Counted from the stretch's first letter, positions 45,486-55,700 are shown. The stretch is DNA of 64,000 bases from Melioribacteraceae bacterium (GCA_035362835.1 DAOSDY010000001.1:744001-808000), one strand, 5' to 3'. A program made the numbers and translations. The notes: generated by a model from the sequence alone, not told the origin.

Positions 45486-47222
45486 ATGTCCGAAGTAAAA
45501 AATATAATCGACCGGAATAGAGAAGCAATGATAATTCCCGACGGCATAGCCGTAATCGGGAAGGATTATAAAATTATCGTTTATAATGAAGCCGCTTCTA
45601 GAATAACAGGTTATGAAGAGAATGAAATTATCGGTCAAGAATTTAAAATCCTCTTTGCGAATTCGGATACCGATAAGAAATTTATAACCGAGGCGATTTC
45701 TGAGAACAGAACATTTACAAATCTATCTGTCACCATCACTCACAAAAACGGGAGTACAAAAAATCTACTTACCTCCATTACTCCAATTGTAAAAGAAGGA
45801 AAAGTTTTGAGTGCCGTCTTTGTATTCAGGGATACAAGAGAGATGCTCACGCTTACTTCCGAACTGGAATCGAGAACCGACGAGTTGATTGACCAGAAGA
45901 ATAAACTGGACGCAATATTCAACAGCAATATTGAAGGGACTTTTACAATAGATCACGACTGGAATGTAACCTCATTCAATCTCTCTGCTGAAAAGATAAC
46001 GGGATACAAACGGTCGGAAGCAATAGGAAAGAAATGCTGGGAAATATTCAGCTCGTCATTATGCCGCAACGGATGCCACATGGAAGAAACGATGATAAAA
46101 GGAAAATCAACTATCGGCAACGAACTGGAAATAATTAACAAGAACGGGCGAAAAATTCCGATCAGGGTAAACTCTGCAATTCTGATTAACAACAAAAAGG
46201 AGAAGATCGGCGCGGTTGAAACATTTATTGATATCTCGGAAATAAAAAATCTTTCCCAGCACCTTACAGAAAAATACAGCTACGAAAAGATCGTCGGTAA
46301 AAGTAAAGAACTGAGAAGTGTAATCGACACTCTCGAAAGTGTTTCGCAGACGAACAGCACGGTTCTGATTACTGGTGAAAGCGGTGTCGGAAAGGAACTT
46401 GCTGCGCGAGCAGTACACTTGAACAGTTCGAGAAAGTCGGGACCTTTTATTACTGTGAACTGCAGCGCTTTTGTAGAGACACTTATAGAGAGTGAATTAT
46501 TTGGTCATGAAAAAGGGGCATTCACAGGCGCGGTAAAGACAAAGATCGGACGGTTCGAGCTTTCGCAGGGCGGGACCCTGTTCCTCGATGAGATCGGTGA
46601 TCTTTCTACAACGGTTCAGACAAAACTGCTCAGGGTTCTTGAAACAGGCGAGTTTGAAAGAGTTGGAGGGAATAAAACTCTTAAAATGGAGACCAGAATA
46701 ATTGCGGCCACCAACAAATGTCTGACAGACGAAATTACAGCGGGTCGTTTCAGAGAAGATCTCTTTTACAGAATTAATGTAATCAATATTCACCTCCCCC
46801 CATTAAGAGAAAGGATGGATGATTTCCCTCTTCTCGTAAATCATTTTATAGATACTTTCAATCTCCATTTCGGCAAAAAGATTAAAGGTTTCTCACCGGA
46901 TGCGTACGACGTACTTATGGAATACCGCTGGCCGGGTAATATACGTGAGCTTGAAAATGTGATTGAACACTGTTTCGTTCTGTGCCGCGGAGAGATGATT
47001 CAAATTGAAGACCTTCCGAAAAGAATTAAAAATTCAGGCTCCGACATTTCGAATCATACCGGAGCTTATAAGGTAAAAGATCTTAAGGATGCCGAGAGAG
47101 AATTAATACTCTCCGCACTGAATAGGAATAAATGGAATAAGAGTAAAACCGCAGTGGAATTAAAAATTGATTCTTCCACACTCTGGCGGAAAATGAAAAG
47201 GTATAATATCAGCGATAAATAA
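45486..47222 (+). CDS. Sigma-54-dependent transcriptional activator with PAS domains
   Basis: A 578-residue regulator from ATG 45486, chosen because a TGAGG Shine-Dalgarno sits 5 bp upstream; an earlier TTG is not preferred. Order: PAS 1 (about 10-120), coiled linker, PAS 2 (about 145-270), AAA+ domain with Walker A GESGVGKE and the GAFTGA sigma-54 contact loop, then a Fis-type HTH at the end (LNRNKWNKSKTAVELKIDSSTLWRKM, in part). PAS 2 carries Cys184-x8-Cys193-x3-Cys197-His198, a pattern that could bind an iron-sulfur cluster or haem, so redox or metal sensing is likely. It is the counterpart of the sigma-54 regulator of Desulfovibrio ORP operons. Confidence 0.92.
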   Translation: MSEVKNIIDRNREAMIIPDGIAVIGKDYKIIVYNEAASRITGYEENEIIGQEFKILFANSDTDKKFITEAISENRTFTNLSVTITHKNGSTKNLLTSITPIVKEGKVLSAVFVFRDTREMLTLTSELESRTDELIDQKNKLDAIFNSNIEGTFTIDHDWNVTSFNLSAEKITGYKRSEAIGKKCWEIFSSSLCRNGCHMEETMIKGKSTIGNELEIINKNGRKIPIRVNSAILINNKKEKIGAVETFIDISEIKNLSQHLTEKYSYEKIVGKSKELRSVIDTLESVSQTNSTVLITGESGVGKELAARAVHLNSSRKSGPFITVNCSAFVETLIESELFGHEKGAFTGAVKTKIGRFELSQGGTLFLDEIGDLSTTVQTKLLRVLETGEFERVGGNKTLKMETRIIAATNKCLTDEITAGRFREDLFYRINVINIHLPPLRERMDDFPLLVNHFIDTFNLHFGKKIKGFSPDAYDVLMEYRWPGNIRELENVIEHCFVLCRGEMIQIEDLPKRIKNSGSDISNHTGAYKVKDLKDAERELILSALNRNKWNKSKTAVELKIDSSTLWRKMKRYNISDK

Positions 47223-47242
47223 ATACCCCTTCACCCATATAA

Positions 47243-48325
47243 TTACAAGCAAACATCGGGGGATTTTACTGTTCCCTCTTCAACTTTTCCGAAATATTTT
47301 TTCTGAAACCAGAGTGCCACATTTACAAGTGCAATCAGTACCGGTACTTCAACCAAAGGACCAATTACAGCGGCAAACGCCTCCCCGCTGTTTATACCGA
47401 ACACCGCAATAGCAACTGCAATTGCCAGCTCGAAGTTATTGCTTGCGGCTGTAAATGAAAGTGTTGCCGTTTTTGAATAATCCGCACCGATCTTTTTTCC
47501 CATATAGAAGGATACAAGAAACATTATAACAAAGTAGAGAAGAAGGGGAATGGCAATTCTTACGACATCAAGTGGAATCTTTACAATGTATTCTCCTTTG
47601 AGAGAGAACATGACAACTATAGTGAATAGCAATGCAATCAATGTTATCGGAGAAATCTTAGGGATGAATTTCTTCTCGTACCATTCTTTACTCTTCAGTT
47701 TCAGCATTACAAAACGCGTTATCATTCCGGCTATGAACGGAATACCGAGATAGATGAATACCGATTCTGCTATCTGTCCAATTGTTATGTCGACAGCGAA
47801 TGTCTGAAGTCCGAGCCACGAAGGGAAAACCGTTAAAAATACATAAGCGTACACTGAGAAGAATAGAACCTGAAATATCGAGTTGAATGCAACGAGTCCC
47901 GCTGCGTACTCCGTATCACCTTTTGCCAGTTCATTCCAGACTATTACCATAGCAATGCATCTCGCGAGACCGATCATAATCAGTCCGGCCATATATTCGG
48001 GATAATCTGGGAGAAAGACTACGGCAAGAACAAACATAAGAACCGGTCCGATAACCCAGTTCTGAATAAGCGATAGTGAAAGTATTTTAACGTTTCTGAA
48101 AACATCTCCCAGTTCTTCATATTTTACCTTGGCAAGCGGAGGATACATCATCAATATTAATCCGATTGCAATCGGGATGTTCGTTGTTCCGCTCTGGAAT
48201 GAATTCCAGAAATCGACTATTCCGGGAAACAAATAACCTGAAAAAACTCCAATGAACATTGCAAGAAAGATCCAGAGAGTTAAATAACGGTCGAGAAACG
48301 AAAGCTTTTTTGCCAATCCGCTCAT
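47243..48325 (-). CDS. acr3: Arsenite efflux permease Acr3
   Basis: A 360-residue inner-membrane protein with ten membrane helices. The key conserved cysteine is in LARCIAMVIVWNELAKGD, and SFTAASNNFELAIAVAIAVFG is the second family motif. Acr3 exports trivalent arsenite, driven by the proton gradient. Its ATG overlaps the arsC stop by 4 bp, so expression is coupled. It is the last gene of the arsenic operon. It converges on the sigma-54 regulator gene with 20 bp between the stops. Confidence 0.95.
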   Translation of the reverse strand: MSGLAKKLSFLDRYLTLWIFLAMFIGVFSGYLFPGIVDFWNSFQSGTTNIPIAIGLILMMYPPLAKVKYEELGDVFRNVKILSLSLIQNWVIGPVLMFVLAVVFLPDYPEYMAGLIMIGLARCIAMVIVWNELAKGDTEYAAGLVAFNSIFQVLFFSVYAYVFLTVFPSWLGLQTFAVDITIGQIAESVFIYLGIPFIAGMITRFVMLKLKSKEWYEKKFIPKISPITLIALLFTIVVMFSLKGEYIVKIPLDVVRIAIPLLLYFVIMFLVSFYMGKKIGADYSKTATLSFTAASNNFELAIAVAIAVFGINSGEAFAAVIGPLVEVPVLIALVNVALWFQKKYFGKVEEGTVKSPDVCL

Positions 48326-48765
48326 TCAAATCCCCCGGGTTGTTCTAAAAGATTCTTTTCGTAGAAATGAAAGAAATCTCTCCTTATCTGATCTCTGACA
48401 GATCTAAATACTTCAAGCACTTCCTCGTCGCTGCCGGCAGCTTCAGCAGGATCTTGGAAACCGATATGCACTCGTTTACCAACTTTGCCTGTAAAAACCG
48501 GACAGCTTTCTTTTGCGTTGTCGCAAACAGTAATTACAAAATCGAATGAGTCGCTTATAAACCGGTCAGAATGTTTCGGAAAGTTCTCGCTCAGATCAAT
48601 ACCAACTTCACGCATTACCACAATTGCTTTAGGATGAACTTGAGCCGAGGGTTTTGTCCCGGCAGAGAAGACTTCCAGATTATTATCGAACGATTTCAGG
48701 AATCCTTCTGCCATCTGACTGCGGCAGCTGTTTCCTGTACATAGAATTAAGACTCTCTTTTTCAA
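48322..48765 (-). CDS. arsC: Thioredoxin-coupled arsenate reductase
   Basis: A 147-residue low-molecular-weight-phosphatase-fold reductase converting arsenate to arsenite. The P-loop CTGNSCR has nucleophile Cys9, and the redox pair Cys81-x6-Cys88 (CDNAKESC) matches the pI258-type Cys82/Cys89. Starts are TTG: 48765 is preferred because AAAGGG lies a few bases upstream; another TTG at 48780 would add five residues. The stop overlaps the Acr3 start. Confidence 0.93.
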   Translation of the reverse strand: MKKRVLILCTGNSCRSQMAEGFLKSFDNNLEVFSAGTKPSAQVHPKAIVVMREVGIDLSENFPKHSDRFISDSFDFVITVCDNAKESCPVFTGKVGKRVHIGFQDPAEAAGSDEEVLEVFRSVRDQIRRDFFHFYEKNLLEQPGGFE

Positions 48766-48807
48766 TAGATACCCTTTCAATAAAAATGTTGTAAGGATAA
48801 TTAATAG

Positions 48808-48832
48808 AATCCCCGGCTGAGTACCGGGGAAT
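48808..48832. terminator. Hairpin between arsM and arsC
   Basis: The arms TCCCCGG (48810-48816) and CCGGGGA (48824-48830) form a perfect 7-bp stem with a 7-nt loop, just after the arsM stop. The stretch following it on the minus strand is TTCTATTAATT, only weakly T-rich, so partial termination or mRNA processing is as likely as complete termination. Confidence 0.5.
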
Positions 48833-48840
48833 TTGTGAAA

Positions 48841-49641
48841 TCATATTTTATAAGAGGAAACAGTAATACTGAAAATTCCGGTTCTGTTTTCCTTAAATGA
48901 TTTTATTTCATCCGGCGACAGGTATTCCTCGACCACTTCGTCCGGCAATTCGATTACTTTTGTTTTATTAATTACAGTGTTATTAAAACCGGCCTCTTGA
49001 ATTATTTTAAGATACTCGTCCTGCTGAACGGCTCCCGCCACGCAGCCGGCGTACATCTCCGCCGATTTCTTCAGGCTGGCCGGTAATTCCCCTTTAATAA
49101 CAATATCCGAAACACAAAAATGTCCGCCCGGTTTCAGGATCCTGAAAATTTCTGAAAAAGCTTTCTTCTTATCCGGCACAAGATTTAATACGCAGTTGCT
49201 TACGACAACATCGGCAGATGAATCCTCGACGGGCATAGCTTCAATTTCGCCGAGCCTGAATTCAACATTCTTATAGCCGAGTTTCAAATTATTTCTATTC
49301 GCTTTCTCGATCATCTCTTCTGTAAAGTCGATTCCGATTACTTTCCCCATATCTCCGACAATTGCGCGGGCAATGAATACGTCATTCCCTGCGCCGCTTC
49401 CGAGATCCAAAACCGTATCTCCTTCTTTAATTCCTGCAAACTCGGTTGGAAGTCCGCATCCCAGTCCGAGATCTGCATCGGCTACGTAGCCGTCGAGATT
49501 AGTATAATCATCCTGCATAACAGTATATCCGACAATTTTATTCGAAGTGCCGCATCCGCAGCCGCAACCCGGCTGCGATTTTTTAGCTATAGCACCGTAT
49601 TTTTCTTTAACAACTTCTTTTATTTCTTTTTCGTTCTGCAT
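48841..49641 (-). CDS. arsM: Arsenite S-adenosylmethionine methyltransferase
   Basis: A 266-residue methyltransferase with SAM motif VLDLGSGAGNDVFIAR. Arsenite-binding cysteines are conserved: CGCGCG near residue 24, LGLGCGLPTEFAG, VVSNCVLNLVPD and MYAGCVAGA. It methylates trivalent arsenic to volatile or less retained species. Its ATG lies inside the end of arsR (22-bp overlap), so the two are translationally coupled. A hairpin separates it from arsC. Confidence 0.95.
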   Translation of the reverse strand: MQNEKEIKEVVKEKYGAIAKKSQPGCGCGCGTSNKIVGYTVMQDDYTNLDGYVADADLGLGCGLPTEFAGIKEGDTVLDLGSGAGNDVFIARAIVGDMGKVIGIDFTEEMIEKANRNNLKLGYKNVEFRLGEIEAMPVEDSSADVVVSNCVLNLVPDKKKAFSEIFRILKPGGHFCVSDIVIKGELPASLKKSAEMYAGCVAGAVQQDEYLKIIQEAGFNNTVINKTKVIELPDEVVEEYLSPDEIKSFKENRTGIFSITVSSYKI

Positions 49642-49967
49642 GATACTGCCCCCTTTTTAGTTAGTTGTGAAAATGTTTTTTCAATTTCCGATTTGGCTTT
49701 AGAAAGGTTGTCCGGATTAACACAATAGCAGACTTTCGGCCCGTCAATATCACCCTGAATGAGTCCAACGCGTTTCAGTTCTTTAAGATGCTGCGAGACA
49801 GTTGCCTGCGCGAGAGGAAGGAGGTCAACAATTTCCCCGCACATGCAGACATCCATCTCGGTAAGAATTTTCATGATACGAAGCCGTGCCGGATGGGATA
49901 ATGCTTTGGCAACGTCCGACAGGTAGATTTCGTCTGGTGTAAATTCCCCGGTTTTAGGTTTTGCCAT
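49620..49967 (-). CDS. arsR: ArsR/SmtB-family metalloregulator
   Basis: A 115-residue winged-helix repressor. LSHPARLRIMKILTEMDVCMCGEIVD carries the Cys-x-Cys metal site on or near helix 3 (quoted in part as MDVCMCGEIVD), and LAQATVSQHLKELKRVGLI is the DNA-recognition helix. It should repress the operon until arsenite binds. A perfect palindrome lies 18-34 bp upstream of its ATG. It is the first gene of the arsRMC-acr3 operon. A C-terminal Cys in SCRTKKK may be an extra ligand. Confidence 0.93.
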   Translation of the reverse strand: MAKPKTGEFTPDEIYLSDVAKALSHPARLRIMKILTEMDVCMCGEIVDLLPLAQATVSQHLKELKRVGLIQGDIDGPKVCYCVNPDNLSKAKSEIEKTFSQLTKKGAVSCRTKKK

Positions 49968-49985
49968 TATTTCCTCTTATCGTTC

Positions 49986-50001
49986 ATCGTAAATATACGA
50001 T
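49986..50001. promoter_or_regulatory. Candidate ArsR operator
   Basis: The palindrome ATCGTA-AATA-TACGAT is perfect over 6-bp arms and lies 18 bp before the arsR start, where the promoter should be. A partial copy (TATCGTTC) overlaps its left side. ArsR/SmtB proteins bind such 12-2-12 type imperfect repeats, so this is a likely autoregulatory site. Confidence 0.7.
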
Positions 50002-50108
50002 AAAGAAAATCTGATTTGCAACTTTTATTTAAAACTTTAAACCCTCCGCTGTTGTTATATGTCTTAAAGCATATAAACGTTAGAAATGAAATCTATGAAA
50101 GGAAAGCA

Positions 50109-52529
50109 ATGGTAATTCGGAACAAAATGAAATTATTTTTATTAATAACGCTGTTTTTTATCTCTTATCCCCTTTTTTCTCAACAGAACCGTGAGAATCA
50201 GAATTTTAAGATTTCCGGAACCGTAATCGACCTTAATTCTTCCGCACCTCTTGAGTTCACGAATATTGTACTTTTCAGCTCAACAGATTCTACACAGGTA
50301 AGCGGAACTGTTACAGGCAGGAACGGAATTTTTGAACTCAATAATATTAAAAGTGGAAATTATTTTATACGCATCAGCTTTATAGGGTATGATAATTATA
50401 CGGCGGATATTAAACTTTCGAATAATATAGATCTCGGGAAAATATATCTCGCGCCTGAATCGATCGGTATAAATGATGTTGTTGTAAGCGGCGAACGCGC
50501 TCCAATTTCATACGAAATTGACAGAAAGGTTATAAACGTCGGGGAGAATTTCTCGGCCTCTTCAGGAACCGCGGTGGATATTCTGGAAAATGTTCCGTCG
50601 GTAACAGTTGATATCGAAGGTAATGTAAGTTTGAGAGGGAGCTCTAATTTTAAGGTACTTATAGACGGCCGCCCATCGATACTTGATCCCGCAGATGCTC
50701 TGCAGCAGATTCCCGCAAGTTCGATTGAGAATATTGAGATTATCACAAATCCATCAGCGAAATACGATCCGGAAGGAACATCCGGTATTATCAATGTGAT
50801 TTTGAAGAAGAGCAAGAACCAGGGGATTAGCGGTGTGTTTGAATTAAACGGAGGATTAAAAGATAAATACGGCGGAGAAGCGATCACCGACTATAAAGGG
50901 GAATCTTTCCAGGCGAATCTTGGCTTAAATTATAACAACCGCAACTTCGGCGGTACCCAGACTGAAAGGAGATGGACCAACGACGGATCGAAAACTTCTT
51001 ATTACAATTCCGACGGCATTTCCTCGCGGGGAATGGAAAACTTCGGTATCCGGGGCTCGGTTTCATTAGACCTCGGCGAGCGCAGAACACTTCTTCTCGG
51101 AAGCCGGTACGGAACCAGGTCCCATTTCGGAAATTCATCACTTGATTATACCGAATGGAATTCTCTTAACACTTCTCAATTAAATCTCTTGAATAATTCC
51201 CTTGATGAAAGATCAGGAACCAATTTTACAATCTTTGCCAATTATAATCATCCCTTCGAAAGAAAGGGACACCAGTTAACAGCAGAGATCGATTACCGTT
51301 CCGGTACCTCCAATGAAGAAAATATTTACCGGTTATTGAACGGTACCGATATTCTAAACGGGCAGATAAATCTGGAGGAAGGACCCGGCAAAGAACTGGA
51401 AGCAAAAATTGATTATACTTTACCGTTTGAAAGCGATGCGCGTTTTGAAGCAGGTATCGACAGTGAACTTGAGTTCGACGTTGAGAGAACAGGAATGCTC
51501 AATTTCGATTCAGCATCCGGCAGTTTTATAAGAGATCCTCTTTTCGATAAAGATGTTTCTTACAACAAACAGGAAATCGCGATCTATTCGATGTACTCCG
51601 ATAAACTCGGAAAGTTCGGCTACCAGATTGGTTTCAGGACAGAGCATACCGGACGTCAAATTGAATTGAACAATCAGAATCAGAGCTTCACGATTGATAA
51701 ATGGGATTATTTCCCTTCAGCCCATATTTCATACGAGATAGCCCCAGGTCATCAGATGATGACAAGTTATACGAAAAGAATAAACCGCCCGCGCGGCTGG
51801 GAACTTGAACCGTTCGAAACATGGACAGACGCATACAGCGTCCGGGTCGGAAATCCGGCCTTGCTTCCCGAGTATATTGATTCTTATGAATTCGGTTATC
51901 AGACATTGTTGGGCAAAAGTGTTCTTTCTGCCGAAGCATATTACAGGATAACAAACAACAGGATTGAGAGAATTCAATCGGTTTACTCCGATAAAGTTAC
52001 ACGCCAGTCAGTCGACAACATCGGACAAGATTACGCACTAGGAACAGAATTGTTCTTCAATTTTGATCCGGTAAACAAATGGAATGTTAATCTGATGGCA
52101 AATCTTTATGATTACAGAATAGAAGGACTTCTCTACGGAGAAAGTTTTTCCAGAAAGAGCTTCAACTGGAATATCAGATTCAACAACACTATAAAAATCG
52201 GCGAATCAACCCAGATTCAATTCAATGCAAATTATAACAGTCCTTCTGTATCGGCTCAGGGTAAAAGAGAGGGATTTGTTTATGCAAATATCGCGGTCAG
52301 GCAGGAACTGCTGGATAATATGTTAACAGCAACACTGCAGGTAAGAGATCTCTTTGGAACAGCAAAGTATGAATATACTAATCAATCATTCGATTTTTAC
52401 AACTACCGCTATTCCCATATGGAATCCCCGGTTGTTATGCTAAACCTCCGATTCAATTTCAACAATTATAAATCGAGAGATAGAGAAAACCGGAATGACG
52501 ATATGCCGGGAGCCGGAGAGGAATTTTAG
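50109..52529 (+). CDS. TonB-dependent / outer-membrane beta-barrel receptor
   Basis: An 806-residue protein from ATG 50109, chosen because AGGA lies 5 bp before it; a TTG-type upstream extension of 31 residues would hide the signal peptide (MKLFLLITLFFISYPLFSQ). A CarboxypepD_reg-like domain (about 35-125) is followed by a plug (VDILENVPSVTVDIEGNVSL) and a C-terminal outer-membrane barrel of the type common in Bacteroidota. It may import a ligand or work as an outer-membrane channel; the cargo is unknown. A terminator follows. It is divergent from the arsenic operon. Confidence 0.88.
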   Translation: MVIRNKMKLFLLITLFFISYPLFSQQNRENQNFKISGTVIDLNSSAPLEFTNIVLFSSTDSTQVSGTVTGRNGIFELNNIKSGNYFIRISFIGYDNYTADIKLSNNIDLGKIYLAPESIGINDVVVSGERAPISYEIDRKVINVGENFSASSGTAVDILENVPSVTVDIEGNVSLRGSSNFKVLIDGRPSILDPADALQQIPASSIENIEIITNPSAKYDPEGTSGIINVILKKSKNQGISGVFELNGGLKDKYGGEAITDYKGESFQANLGLNYNNRNFGGTQTERRWTNDGSKTSYYNSDGISSRGMENFGIRGSVSLDLGERRTLLLGSRYGTRSHFGNSSLDYTEWNSLNTSQLNLLNNSLDERSGTNFTIFANYNHPFERKGHQLTAEIDYRSGTSNEENIYRLLNGTDILNGQINLEEGPGKELEAKIDYTLPFESDARFEAGIDSELEFDVERTGMLNFDSASGSFIRDPLFDKDVSYNKQEIAIYSMYSDKLGKFGYQIGFRTEHTGRQIELNNQNQSFTIDKWDYFPSAHISYEIAPGHQMMTSYTKRINRPRGWELEPFETWTDAYSVRVGNPALLPEYIDSYEFGYQTLLGKSVLSAEAYYRITNNRIERIQSVYSDKVTRQSVDNIGQDYALGTELFFNFDPVNKWNVNLMANLYDYRIEGLLYGESFSRKSFNWNIRFNNTIKIGESTQIQFNANYNSPSVSAQGKREGFVYANIAVRQELLDNMLTATLQVRDLFGTAKYEYTNQSFDFYNYRYSHMESPVVMLNLRFNFNNYKSRDRENRNDDMPGAGEEF

Positions 52530-52555
52530 TAAAGACCGATTCAAATATTCAATTG

Positions 52556-52582
52556 AAATGCCGGTCATATCCGGCATTTTCA
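52556..52582 (+). terminator. Rho-independent terminator of the receptor gene
   Basis: The arms AAATGCCGG (52556-52564) and CCGGCATTT (52571-52579) are perfect complements with a 6-nt loop, followed by TCATTTT on the plus strand. It lies 27 bp after the receptor stop. Confidence 0.85.
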
Positions 52583-52619
52583 TTTTAAATTAACCTACTT
52601 TAAAAATCACCTTATTTTT

Positions 52620-52651
52620 TTTGAAACCGTCTCGGCAAATTCATAACTTAG
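52620..52651 (+). promoter_or_regulatory. Candidate Bacteroidota-type promoter (-33/-7)
   Basis: TTTG (52620-52623) and TAACTTAG (52644-52651) are separated by 20 bp, matching the TTTG-N19..21-TAnnTTTG consensus except for one base of the -7 box. It lies 77 bp before the tricorn-like gene. Confidence 0.4.
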
Positions 52652-52727
52652 AATCAAAAGAAAGACCTTCTATTTGATTTACATACAATTAACTAACAGA
52701 TCAAAAACTCTCCACATAAGGGGGCTT

Positions 52728-55700
52728 ATGAGAAAGCTATTTTTTTCAATTTTGTTTCTATTATCGTTTGCGGCAAATATCAATGCCCAGATTGATGCTA
52801 GAATGCTTCAATATCCCGACGTTTCCAAAACCCACATCGCATTTTCATATGCAGGGGATCTTTGGACGGTTCCAAAGGAAGGAGGAACAGCAACAAAGTT
52901 GAGTTCTCCTAATGGTCAGGAGATCTTTCCTAAATTTTCTCCGGACGGTTCAAAAATTGCTTTCACCGGTAATTACGACGGGAACGGTGATGTTTATGTA
53001 ATTCCAACAACCGGAGGTGTGCCTGTTCGAGTTACAAACCACGGTATGCTCGATAGAATCATCGACTGGTATCCGGACGGTAAAAATATTTTATACACAT
53101 CTTCAAAGCACAGCGGCAAGCAGCGTTTCAGCCAGTTCTACAAAGTGTCTGCCACGGGAGGGTTGCCGGAAGTTCTTCCGATACCTTACGGTGAACATGC
53201 ATCGTTATCGCCGGACGGCAAGCAGATTGTATACACAAACAAGACTGAATCCTTCCGTACCTGGAAACGTTACCGCGGCGGCGATGCTGCAGATATCTGG
53301 CTTTTTGATCTTGAGAAACTTTCTGTCGATTATATTATTGTGAATCCTGCCGGTGATGAACTACCGATGTGGAGCGGCAGAAAAATTTATTTCCTTTCCG
53401 ACAGAGGCCCGGAAATCAGGATGAATATCTGGTCTTACAACCTCGACAGCAAAGAATTAAAACAGGTAACAAAATTCACCGAATTCGACATTCATTTCCC
53501 TTCGCTCGGTCCTTCCGAGATCGTATTTGAAGCCGGAGGAAAACTCTATCTTCTCAATCTATCCGACGAAAAATACCGTGAGGTAAAAGTTAACGTTGTT
53601 ACAGATGCAATTACACTTATGCCTAGAACAGAAAAAGTCTCCGGTATGATTCAGAGTTTATCTCTTTCGCCGGACGGCAAAAGAGCAATGATCGAAGCCC
53701 GCGGAGAAGTATTCAATGTACCGGCTGAAAACGGCGCAGTCTTAAACTTTACAAAATCGCCGGGAGTTGCAGAGCGTTATCCCGCATGGTCGCCCGATGG
53801 AAAGTATGTTGCGTACTGGAGTGATAAATCCGGTGAGTATGAATTGACAATCCGTGATATGGAAAAACCCGCTGAGGAGAAGAAGTTAACATCATACGGT
53901 GAGGGCTACAGGTACAACTTGTACTGGTCTCCAAACAGCAAGATGATTGCTTTCGTTGATAAGGCGATGGATATTAAAATCTACGATATGGAGAAGGATA
54001 AAACTTATAATGTTGATAAAGGGAAATACTGGTATCATGGAAATCTCTCGGGGTTCAAACCGAGCTGGTCTTCCGACAGCAGATGGCTTGCTTATGAAAA
54101 TGATTTAGAAAACAGGGGAAGCGCAATTTTTATTTACGACACTAAAGAACAGAAATTGATTCAGGCAACTTCCGGATTCTACAGCGACAGTGAACCGGTT
54201 TTCGATCCCGACGGAAAATATCTTTATTTTCTTACAAGCAGAAATTTTGCCCCGGTCTACAGCAATTTTGATAACTCATTTGCATATGTTAATTCTACCA
54301 ATCTGGCTCTGGTTACATTAACAGAGGATATTATTTCCCCCCTCGCTCCGAAGAACGACACAACTGCGGTTAAGAAAGAGGATGTAAAGAAGGAGGAAAA
54401 TAAAGATGCTAAGAAGCCTGAAGAAAAGAAGGATGCTTCAAAAGACGTTAAGATTACATTCGATAATTTTGAAAACAGAATTGTAATACTGCCAACAACT
54501 CCCGGAAACTTTGCGCGACTTGCCGCCGTATCCGGTAAATTGATTTTCCACAGAAATCCGAACAGCGGCAGTTCCGAAAGAAACAGACCTTTATTCTTTT
54601 ATGATATTGCAAAACGCGAAGAGAAAAAAATTACTGACGATGTTGACTTTTTTAGTGTTTCCGCCGACGGTAAGAAATTAGCAGTTTATAAATCAGGCAC
54701 TTTCGCGGTGATCGACGTTGCAGAAAATCAGAAGCTTGACAAAAAGATGCCGACAGCAATGATGGAAATGACTGTTGATCCAAAACTTGAGTGGAAGCAG
54801 ATATTCAATGATGTTTGGCGGCTGGTAAGAGATCTCTTTTATGATGAGAACATGCACGGTGTTGACTGGAAAGAAATGGGTGACAGATACGGTAAACTGG
54901 TCGATTACTGCGTAACCCGCTGGGATCTCAATTACATTCTTGGTGAATTGATTTCCGAATTGAACGCATCGCATACATACCGTGGCGGCGGTGATACCGA
55001 CGAAGCTGAATTCAGAAACGTAGGATATCTCGGTATCGATTGGGAAATAGCTAACGGCGCATACAGAATTAAGAAAATAATCAACGGTGCTTCCTGGGAC
55101 AGCGAAGAACGTTCACCGCTATCAATGCCGGGTCTTAAAGTAAAGGCCGGGGATTATATCCTTGCTGTAAACGGAGAACCGCTTAATACCAATGTAGCGC
55201 CGTGGGGTGCTTTCGAAGGACTTGCAAACAAACCGGTTGAACTAACAATTAACAACAAACCTTCCCTGGACGGTTCCTGGAAAATACTGGTTCAAACCAT
55301 GTCGAATGAAACACGCCTGCGCAACCTTGAATGGATTGAACAGAATAGAAAATATGTAGAAGAAAAAACAAACGGCAGAGTCGGTTACATTTATGTTCCG
55401 TCTACCGGGGTTGGCGACGGTCAATACGAACTGGTAAGAATGTTCTACGCACAATTCAACAAGGAAGCTTTAATAATTGACGAGAGATTCAACAACGGCG
55501 GACAGATTCCCGACCGGTTCATAGAACTTCTGAACAGGAAACCGTTAGCATACTGGGCAGTTCGGGACGGTGAAAACTGGCAATGGCCTCCGGTTGCTCA
55601 CTTCGGTCCTAAAGTAATGCTGATTAACGGATGGAGCGGTTCAGGCGGCGATGCTTTCCCGGATTATTTCCGTAAAGCAGGACTCGGTCCGATTATAGGT

